From Thermoproteota archaeon (lineage in GTDB: Archaea; Thermoproteota; Thermoprotei; Thermoproteales; Thermocladiaceae), in NCBI GenBank assembly GCA_013153895.1, contig JAADDN010000019.1, positions 1 to 5,007 on the forward strand: DNA of 5,007 nucleotides, in the 5' to 3' direction. How positions within the stretch are numbered: the first letter of the stretch is position 1; each line of letters starts with the position of its first letter. Position numbers and translations under genes: made by a program. Positions 1 to 5,007 of the stretch are shown piece by piece. Below the pieces are notes generated by a model, which did no database searches, was not told the DNA's origin, and saw only the letters and a program-made list of their open reading frames with translations.

Positions 1-2
1 AT

Positions 3-1934
3 CTTAGTCTGAGCTGTGAGGTTAGGAGGTGTGGTGGAGGTAAATCTATTATTAAGGTGTTTACTGATACTGTTCCTGAAGATGTTAAACCTATTCTTAC
101 TAGTCTTGTAGGCCTCTTCTCTAGCATTATTAGACCATCTTTTACTGGAGCATACATAAGCGGTGAATCTACGTATTGGGAGCATAGAGAGGTCTGTAAG
201 GATGATTTAAGAGTAGTTTCTGAGCCTTGTACTGTGTCTGGTAGATGTTCTATCTGTGGTAGTTCTATGGTTTTTAGAGGTGATTTTTCTGAATATTTTA
301 GACATGTTTTGAGGAGTGAGGATCTTTGTCCTATATGTGCTATACCTAGGTTTATTGGTAGGGTATTGAATAATCCTGTTGTTGTTACATTTCATGGCGT
401 AGTTATTGGTGATAATGCTAGGAACATTGTTTGTGATCTCGAACATGCTGGTTGTCGTATATCTTCTACTGGTGATGCAGTTTTTATTGAGTTAAGGTAT
501 GATAATTCTCTGCTAGGCTTTCTTGCTCTTAGGCATACTGTCTGGGATAATACTACTATTCTTAATGATGTTAGCTTTCTCACGGTATCTATTGGTGATA
601 TAGCTTATCTATCTGCTATCGTAGGTCTTAAGAGATTGAAGAATATTCCTCATCTGGAGAAGGAGTTTGAGAATGTTAGGAATAGGTTAAGAATGTCTAG
701 TTTCATCTATCAGGAGCTTATAGAAAATATCATAGATAGATATGATATTTATCTTACTTTATGTGAGCTTAGGAGTGTTGTTAATAATTTTCTCTGTACG
801 ATTTCTAACATAGTTAGAGAATCTATTAAGAACTTACCCACAGATAAGAGAGATTCTTTAGGTAGTGTCCTGAGATATTTAGAGAATTGTAGTTATGTTG
901 GTCTAAGTACTGTTCCTCTACCTGATGGATTTTCTAAAGATTCTCTTATTCTTAATCCTCTGTTTACTTATGTTAATCTTTATGGTATTTATGAGAATAT
1001 TGATCTTGAGGTTCTTCATATGGTTAATCCTCTCATGGGTATTGCTGTTGTTAGAGCTGATGGTGATCAGTTTGGTAAGGTTAATAATCTTAGAGATCTT
1101 CTTGAGAAGGTTGGTATAGATGTTCAAGATGTTTCTGAAGATGTTGTTAATGAGTGGAGTTATTTTCTTGAGAAGGAGGTTAGTGAGAATTTTAAAGGTT
1201 TTGTAACACAGTTAGCATGTGCTTTAACACCATCTATAGTTGTGTATTTTGGTGGTGATGAGAATCTTCTGATATGTACTGGGAGGGGCGATGATATTAG
1301 TTATATTAGAGATGTTACATATCTTGTACGTAATCTACTTTTACTCACTGTTGTAAGTTCTTTAGTAAGGTTCTTACGTGATCATGATATATCTTGTCCT
1401 TATGTTTTCTCTGAGCTTTTACGTAAGATGGTTATGGAGAGACTCTCAACTTTAAGTTCAGGTATTGCGTTAACTAGGACTAAGTTTCCAATGTACTATA
1501 CTATACATCTAGTAAATAATCTTGTTGAGATTGCTAAGATTTTGAGAGATTCTAACATGATTCTATATATGGTATCTATATTTCAGGAATCTGTTGAGAA
1601 TGAGGATTGGTGTAGAAATGTTCTTAGGATACCTATACCTAATAAGTATTTGTCAAGTTTTGTTCGTCTGTTAAGAATTGAGAATAGTGAGCAGAAGGTG
1701 CATACGATCCTCAAGATCCTTTACCTATACCTACTTGAGAGGAATGGTGATATAGAGTATCTTGATGTAGGTAGGATCTTTAGAGAAGCTCGTGAACTAT
1801 ATAGAGAAGTTGCATATACTAGAGATATTAGAGAGATGTTGCAGAAGTTGTATGAGATAGAGGATGAGTTATGTAGAACTGATGGATTAGCTACACTTGA
1901 CACAATAGTATCAACATCGAAGGTGATGCCATGA
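3..1934 (+). CDS. cas10: Cas10, large subunit of a type III CRISPR effector complex (5'-partial: Palm 1 end, zinc motif, Palm 2, C-terminal domain)
   Basis: Cas10 binds the crRNA 5' end through a Cas5-group partner and, when target RNA is bound, makes cyclic oligoadenylates with its Palm domains. Residues are numbered from the GTG at 57. A zinc-binding set, Cys64-x2-Cys67 and Cys91-x2-Cys94 (LCPIC), is followed by Palm 2 with ADGDQFGK (DGD at 335-337), the cyclase motif GGDEN at 399-403, and SSGIALTRTKFP at 467-478, which matches the Cas10 pattern SaGi...K.kfP. The rest (about 520-625) looks helical, as in the C-terminal D4 domain. The frame is open to the left edge: codons from base 3 hold no stop, and bases 30-50 encode CGGGKSI, resembling the GG(G)K turn of Palm 1. 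GTG57 has no well-spaced ribosome site (GGAGGT ends 15 bases upstream). I therefore treat the gene as truncated by the window, with any HD domain and most of Palm 1 outside. It overlaps the next gene by ATGA. Cas10 identity is near certain; the csm1/III-D subtype assignment is not settled. Confidence 0.93.
   Translation, partial: LSLSCEVRRCGGGKSIIKVFTDTVPEDVKPILTSLVGLFSSIIRPSFTGAYISGESTYWEHREVCKDDLRVVSEPCTVSGRCSICGSSMVFRGDFSEYFRHVLRSEDLCPICAIPRFIGRVLNNPVVVTFHGVVIGDNARNIVCDLEHAGCRISSTGDAVFIELRYDNSLLGFLALRHTVWDNTTILNDVSFLTVSIGDIAYLSAIVGLKRLKNIPHLEKEFENVRNRLRMSSFIYQELIENIIDRYDIYLTLCELRSVVNNFLCTISNIVRESIKNLPTDKRDSLGSVLRYLENCSYVGLSTVPLPDGFSKDSLILNPLFTYVNLYGIYENIDLEVLHMVNPLMGIAVVRADGDQFGKVNNLRDLLEKVGIDVQDVSEDVVNEWSYFLEKEVSENFKGFVTQLACALTPSIVVYFGGDENLLICTGRGDDISYIRDVTYLVRNLLLLTVVSSLVRFLRDHDISCPYVFSELLRKMVMERLSTLSSGIALTRTKFPMYYTIHLVNNLVEIAKILRDSNMILYMVSIFQESVENEDWCRNVLRIPIPNKYLSSFVRLLRIENSEQKVHTILKILYLYLLERNGDIEYLDVGRIFREARELYREVAYTRDIREMLQKLYEIEDELCRTDGLATLDTIVSTSKVMP
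1921..1927 (+). promoter_or_regulatory. Shine-Dalgarno site for the 471-aa RAMP gene
   Basis: AGGTGAT lies three bases before the ATG at 1931. It is complementary to the conserved archaeal 16S rRNA 3' end (ATCACCTCC). It sits inside the last codons of cas10 and supports ATG1931 as the true start, in an ATGA stop/start overlap that favours translational coupling. Confidence 0.7.
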
Positions 1935-3346
1935 GTAGGCAGGTACGTAATTATCTTCTAAATATTTCAGGAACATTCTGTTGTGGTAGACAGTATGGGG
2001 GAGTACAGACAGCAACATATAAGACAACATTAAATTATGTACCTGCAAGTCAAATATTTGGACTATTATTAGCAACATATTTACACTTAACATCAGAAAT
2101 TAGAGAACTATCATCAAGTCTAGATCTGATACTTCAGTTAAGTGAGATCTCTGAAAATCTTACAAGAATAGGAACATTAGTTAATAAAGATGATTTATCA
2201 CTTCTAAATCATATTTGTAGAATCTGGCCAGCATATCCAAAACATGAAAACATTACTCAACTTCTTGATGAGATAATCAAGCTCTTGAGAACCTCTAGGG
2301 AAACGTGTGTAGAATTGGTGAGCTATGTTGAAAGGTTGAGGGATCTAGTCTCAGAGAATCCATATCTAGCCTCTATTGTTCCGGGTCCTAGAGTACCAGT
2401 ATCAGTATGCTCATTATATGATGGAGAATCTTCAATAGTTGAGAAGTTTAGTGTTAAACTTCATAAGATAAATGCTCCTCTATGCTTAATGATATGTCCA
2501 TCAATATTATTCACAATATTATCAATAGTAGAGAAGTATCATGGAAAAGATGTTCTAGATAAGATATTGAGCAAGCTTGGACATGTAAGTCATGTTAAGA
2601 GAGCTAAACTTGGTATATGTGTAGATAGGTATAGACATACTTCAAAGTACGGACTGTTCTACGTATATGAGACTGTAACATACAGTAACGTACAGTTATG
2701 CTCTCTTATAGAGAACTTTGATATTAAGGGATTAGATGTTTCTAGCATAGTTACAGGAGCTAGATTTCTGAAGATAGGTTTTAAGAAGGGTATCGATGGT
2801 CAGGTTAGGTCTGTAGCGACAGTATTTAGGAGTGATGAGAGTCTTATAAATATGTTGATTAATCTTGCTAATAATGCTCTAGATATCTGCTTAGCCTTAT
2901 CTAGGTCATGTAGATTCTTTATAGGTCTAGCCTGTATTGATAAGACCTTGATAACAGTTTTAGATAGAGACATGTTCTCTAACGTAGATGGTAGTTATGT
3001 ATGTTCTATATTTTCTGATGAGAGATCAATATATTTGCAGATAATGAACAAGTTCTATAATGTTAAGTATAGTGATAGAGATCTATTCCTCATTACAGCT
3101 GGTTCCTGTAGTGGAGTCACAACTTATAACGTTGATAAGATTAGAGGTTATTATGAGAAGATTTTTGGTAATTATGTTAATGTTATTAGAATGATGTTTG
3201 ATCCTGATTCTAGGTTTCAGGTATGTTATGTTGATGGTGATAGAATTGTTAATGCTAATCCGGTTGTTAGGAGGTTAGTGTTGGCTAAGGTTGGTGTTTG
3301 TCATACAGGAGTAATACCTATAATCTGGGTTACGTCTAGTAATTGA
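1931..3346 (+). CDS. Divergent RAMP-superfamily protein, probable Cas5-group subunit (Csm4/Csx10-like)
   Basis: Probable crRNA 5'-handle-binding subunit that partners Cas10; the role is inferred from RAMP-like motifs and position. Near the N-terminus, LNYVPASQIFGLLLATYL (34-51) matches the RAMP segment in which a strand with P-x-S-x-x-G leads into the first helix. Residues 228-247 read G-I-C-V-D-R then GLFYVYE, matching the RAMP pattern G-x-x-x-D-R...G-LY-x-x-E seen in Csm4, Cmr3 and Csm3 proteins. KIGFKKGIDGQVRSVATV (281-298) looks like a degraded form of the glycine-rich loop (GG.k..G.G.v). The segment 55-150 is helical and leucine-rich, and about 170 residues follow the putative glycine loop, including GSCSG at 391-395, with no family I recognise. 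The protein has 16 cysteines. At 471 aa it is longer than usual Csm4 (about 300 aa) and nearer Csx10. The ATG1931 start is supported by AGGTGAT. Its first 600 or so bases prefer A-ending codons, unlike its neighbours. An alternative is a lineage-specific type III subunit. RAMP membership is fairly likely; the exact family is uncertain. Confidence 0.6.
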   Translation: MSRQVRNYLLNISGTFCCGRQYGGVQTATYKTTLNYVPASQIFGLLLATYLHLTSEIRELSSSLDLILQLSEISENLTRIGTLVNKDDLSLLNHICRIWPAYPKHENITQLLDEIIKLLRTSRETCVELVSYVERLRDLVSENPYLASIVPGPRVPVSVCSLYDGESSIVEKFSVKLHKINAPLCLMICPSILFTILSIVEKYHGKDVLDKILSKLGHVSHVKRAKLGICVDRYRHTSKYGLFYVYETVTYSNVQLCSLIENFDIKGLDVSSIVTGARFLKIGFKKGIDGQVRSVATVFRSDESLINMLINLANNALDICLALSRSCRFFIGLACIDKTLITVLDRDMFSNVDGSYVCSIFSDERSIYLQIMNKFYNVKYSDRDLFLITAGSCSGVTTYNVDKIRGYYEKIFGNYVNVIRMMFDPDSRFQVCYVDGDRIVNANPVVRRLVLAKVGVCHTGVIPIIWVTSSN

Positions 3347-4653
3347 CGTCTGTGAGGATCTGTAGATATGAGATATATGTTAAGACTATTACACCACTTC
3401 ATGTAGGTCAGGAGATGGGTACTAAGTTGAGTATTATTGATCATAGGGTGTATCGTAGAGTCAAGTATGAGTCAGGTGGTAGAGTTGAGGAGGTTTCTAT
3501 TCCTGCTTCAACTATTAAGGGAGTGTTTAGACATGTTTTTGAGGATTTTTTGAGGTCTCTCGTAATTGATAGGTTATGTCTTGATAATATTCTTGAGATT
3601 GTTGGTCGTGTTATTGCTGCTGTAGTAGATGTATGTTATGTATTGAATGATCGTGCTTTACGTGATCAGTTTGAGAGGATGCTTGCTACTACTCAGAATA
3701 TTGTTCAACCATCTTTCATATTGAGGGAGGATGAGAGTCTAGATCTTGTTGATACTGGTGAGCTAGCTAGGAGAGTCTACTCATATGTGATTTCTAATGT
3801 TTCTTCTGATGCTAGGTCGTTTGTAGGTGAGGAGAATATTGAGAGATTGTGTAAGCTTTCTATTCTATGTCTTCAAGAGCTTCTGCCACTAGTATGTGAG
3901 CCTGTTGGTAATTTCTGCTGTGTTCCTGATACTGCATTGCTTGAGTTTGGTTCTGATAGAGGTCAGACTGTGAGGTTTATTGTTAATACTGTTCTTCTTC
4001 GTAAGACTCCTCTTAGAGTTGAGGTTTGTCCATCATGTATATTGTTTGGAGCTACTGGTCTTGCGTCAAGGTTAAGGTTTAAGGATTTAACGTTAGATGA
4101 GGGTAGTAAAGTTGTTGAGCCTGTTCTTCCTATCGTTACTAGAGTAGCTATTGATAGGTTTACTAAGGCTGCTAAGAAGGGTAAGTTATTTACTCTTGAG
4201 TATGTTCCTCCAGGCGTCATGTTTAAGGGAGAGATCTACTTCACTCCATTACTCAAGATTGATTATGAGCTTGCAGGTTCAGGAATGCTTGAGAAGATTT
4301 TGAAAGCTATTGCTTATGAGATCAGTGGGAAGGTTCCTATTGGTAAGCAGGGTAGTGTTGGTTATGGACTTGTTAAGATAGGTATAGGTGAGAGACCTAG
4401 AGATTCTAATGATGATCCAAGTCTCATGGATGTTATTAGGGAGTATATTGTAGAGTTCTATCTTAAGGAGGCAGCATTATTAGAGCTCTGTAAGAGTTCT
4501 CGTATGAATATTAGAGATTATGTTGATCATGTTGTTAATACTGTAGCTAGGCTAGGATTATCAGGAAGTGAGGTGAATAAGGTTCGTAATGCTATTGAGA
4601 TAGTTATTGATCATAGGTTAGCTGTTGAGAAGATAATTGCTAACATATTGTGA
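3343..4653 (+). CDS. Cas7-family RAMP protein (Csm3/Csx7-like) with large insertion and helical C-terminal tail
   Basis: Backbone subunit that binds crRNA and probably cleaves target RNA. Numbering is from TTG3343. TITPLHVG (15-22) is the N-terminal RAMP strand and turn. Asp33, in LSIIDHRVYRR, sits where Csm3 carries its catalytic aspartate. SIPASTIKG (52-60) begins helix 1. CPSCILFGATGLASRLRF (229-246) is the CPxCxLFG...SRLxF signature, and RVAIDRFTKAA (267-277) with KLFTLEYVPPG (281-291) is the IDR/LF-E-VPPG signature. IGKQGSVGYG (333-342) is the glycine-rich loop. Ordinary Csm3-type proteins are about 220-300 aa. The excess here is a mostly helical insertion (about 75-225, thumb region) and a helical tail (about 357-436). 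The start is either TTG3343, overlapping the previous stop as TTGA, or GTG3352, which gives a shorter N-terminus right before the first strand; neither has a clear ribosome site. Cas7-family membership is nearly certain; Csm3 versus Csx7 or another paralogue cannot be decided here. Confidence 0.9.
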   Translation: MTSVRICRYEIYVKTITPLHVGQEMGTKLSIIDHRVYRRVKYESGGRVEEVSIPASTIKGVFRHVFEDFLRSLVIDRLCLDNILEIVGRVIAAVVDVCYVLNDRALRDQFERMLATTQNIVQPSFILREDESLDLVDTGELARRVYSYVISNVSSDARSFVGEENIERLCKLSILCLQELLPLVCEPVGNFCCVPDTALLEFGSDRGQTVRFIVNTVLLRKTPLRVEVCPSCILFGATGLASRLRFKDLTLDEGSKVVEPVLPIVTRVAIDRFTKAAKKGKLFTLEYVPPGVMFKGEIYFTPLLKIDYELAGSGMLEKILKAIAYEISGKVPIGKQGSVGYGLVKIGIGERPRDSNDDPSLMDVIREYIVEFYLKEAALLELCKSSRMNIRDYVDHVVNTVARLGLSGSEVNKVRNAIEIVIDHRLAVEKIIANIL

Positions 4654-4657
4654 GATC

Positions 4658-4849
4658 ATGTCTCTGAGATCACTATATAGAAGGTTTAGAGAACTTATTG
4701 ATGAGAATAGGAGTATTATATTGTTTGGTGAGATTATTGAGAATGTTGATGAGAATGTTGCTATGCTACTTTATGAGAAGGCTGGTGTTCTCTATGGTGA
4801 TGTTGTTGAGACTAGGTTTAGGCTTGCTCTCTCTAAGAACATAATTTAA
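4658..4849 (+). CDS. Small protein of 63 aa between Cas7-like genes, function unknown
   Basis: I do not recognise a family. The ATG at 4658 lies four bases after the upstream stop, and the protein ends in ALSKNII before TAA. A longer version from TTG4637 would overlap the Cas7-like gene by 17 bases and add seven residues; I prefer the ATG. The codon style (GAG, GTT, GAT, ATT, AGG) matches the flanking genes, the frame is co-directional, and the spacing is operon-like, so it is probably a real gene. The predicted product is charged and helical, with a basic start (SLRSLYRRFREL) and a middle rich in Glu, Asp and Asn, and it has no cysteine, unlike its neighbours. The position among effector subunits would suit a small Cas11-type subunit, but Csm2/Cmr5 proteins are usually about twice this length and I see no diagnostic motif. 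It could also be a remnant of a longer gene. Confidence 0.6.
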   Translation: MSLRSLYRRFRELIDENRSIILFGEIIENVDENVAMLLYEKAGVLYGDVVETRFRLALSKNII

Positions 4850-4859
4850 AGACTAGTCT
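4850..4859. repeat. Perfect 10-bp palindrome AGACTAGTCT
   Basis: AGACTAGTCT equals its own reverse complement. It begins at the base after the TAA of the 63-aa gene, in the only intergenic gap longer than a few bases in this window. It directly abuts a second inverted repeat. No T-run follows, so it does not look like a terminator. A 10-bp palindrome could be chance. Confidence 0.5.
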
Positions 4860-4874
4860 AGTAGTGATCTACTA
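4859..4874 (+). promoter_or_regulatory. Short hairpin enclosing a weak ribosome-binding site before the last RAMP gene
   Basis: TAGTAG and CTACTA form a 6-bp stem around a TGAT loop, and the last stem base is the A of the ATG at 4874. GTGAT (4864-4868), the 3' part of the archaeal Shine-Dalgarno sequence, lies five bases before that ATG, mostly in the loop. As RNA this stem would be weak, especially at high temperature, so any role in tuning translation is speculative. Confidence 0.3.
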
Positions 4875-5007
4875 TGGTTAACGAAGGTAGAGGTCTTAGA
4901 TTGAGGTTGACACCTAACATATATAGGACACATGTAGTCTTTAAGATAGTTTTTGAGAACATTACTGAGCTCTGTGTAGGTGGTGGATCTATTGAACAAG
5001 CAACAAG
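4874..5007 (+). CDS. RAMP-superfamily protein, probable second Cas7-like subunit (3'-partial)
   Basis: Only the first 44 codons are present; the frame is open to the right edge. After a basic leader (residues 1-20) comes a strand, VVFKIVFENI, and then the turn TELCVGGGS (31-39). This is the first beta-strand and T-x-L-x-x-G-x-G turn shared by Csm3, Csm5 and other Cas7-type RAMP proteins, and it lines up with ITPLHVG in the 436-aa gene upstream. The start is the ATG at 4874, 24 bases after the 63-aa gene, with GTGAT five bases ahead. It is probably another backbone or capping RAMP of the same complex. The catalytic-loop aspartate and the glycine-rich loop would lie outside the window, so Csm3 versus Csm5 type cannot be told. 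Confidence 0.7.
   Translation, partial: MVNEGRGLRLRLTPNIYRTHVVFKIVFENITELCVGGGSIEQAT

Noticed and set aside
30..47. CGGGKS looks like the end of a Walker A (P-loop) motif
   Set aside because: The residue four places before GKS is Arg, not Gly or Ala, so GxxxxGK[ST] is not met. The context before a Cas10 zinc motif fits a Palm-1 glycine turn better.
207..446. Antisense open frame on the minus strand inside cas10 (79 aa), and others at 392-583, 918-1127, 1721-1903 and 1911-2093
   Set aside because: They lie opposite strongly supported coding sequence, show no recognisable motif, and have low-complexity Asn/Ile/Thr/Ser-rich products typical of antisense shadows of GT-rich codons.
925..1119. 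Plus-strand 64-aa frame of Leu/Ile/Phe/Met residues that resembles a membrane peptide
   Set aside because: It is the shifted reading of T-rich codons within cas10 just before and through the DGD motif; the hydrophobic look is a by-product of composition.
3963..4220. Minus-strand 85-aa frame
   Set aside because: It is fully opposite the most conserved Cas7 signatures (CPSC, IDR, VPPG) and has no family features of its own.
3432..4618. Repeated 14-mer TTATTGATCATAGG, near 3434 and near 4605
   Set aside because: Both copies sit in coding sequence for I-D-H-R in the same gene, contexts differ on either side, and a chance match is plausible in DNA this biased.
4637..4657. TTG4637 as the start of the small gene
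   Set aside because: It would overlap the upstream gene by 17 bases with no ribosome-binding signal, whereas ATG4658 follows the stop by four bases and is the stronger codon.
1..5007. CRISPR array, tRNA, insertion sequence or terminator
   Set aside because: No regularly spaced direct repeats, cloverleaf, transposase motif or stem followed by a T-run was found; almost all bases are accounted for by tightly packed coding sequence.

Overview
The window is an interior slice of a type III CRISPR-Cas effector operon. All genes lie on the + strand and are packed end to end. In order they are: the 3' part of cas10 (open at the left edge), a divergent 471-aa RAMP protein that looks Cas5-group (Csm4/Csx10-like), an enlarged 436-aa Cas7-family RAMP (Csm3/Csx7-like), a 63-aa small protein of unknown function, and the first 44 codons of another RAMP protein that runs off the right edge. 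Junctions are ATGA (4-base overlap), TTGA (4-base overlap), a 4-base gap and a 24-base gap, so the genes are very probably co-transcribed and partly translationally coupled. I see no CRISPR array, adaptation genes (cas1/cas2), cas6, ancillary CARF nuclease, tRNA, rRNA or mobile element.

The organism is most likely a thermophilic archaeon, probably Thermoproteota (crenarchaeal). The DNA is AT-rich, arginine is mostly AGA/AGG, and the clearest ribosome-binding site is the archaeal-type AGGTGAT. The three long proteins are unusually rich in cysteine, as in hyperthermophiles whose cytoplasmic proteins carry disulfides. This taxonomic guess is inference; nothing in the window identifies a genus.

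In type III complexes, Cas10 is the large subunit. Its Palm domains make cyclic oligoadenylate second messengers, and an HD domain (upstream of this window, if present) cuts ssDNA. A Cas5-group RAMP caps the crRNA 5' handle and contacts Cas10, Cas7-family RAMPs form the crRNA-binding backbone and cut target RNA, and small helical Cas11 subunits line the other filament. The large Cas10, Cas5-like and Cas7-like assignments rest on visible motifs. The Cas11 role is open: there are two weak candidates, the 63-aa gene and the helical tail of the 436-aa Cas7-like protein.

The most notable points are these. The cas10 reading frame has no stop or convincing start in the window and carries a probable Palm-1 motif in the first 50 bases, so the GTG at 57 is probably not its true start. 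The cyclase motif is GGDE, not GGDD. The Cas5-like protein is highly divergent with a long C-terminal extension. The Cas7-like protein has a large insertion and an added helical tail. The 5' part of the second gene has a different third-base preference from its neighbours.
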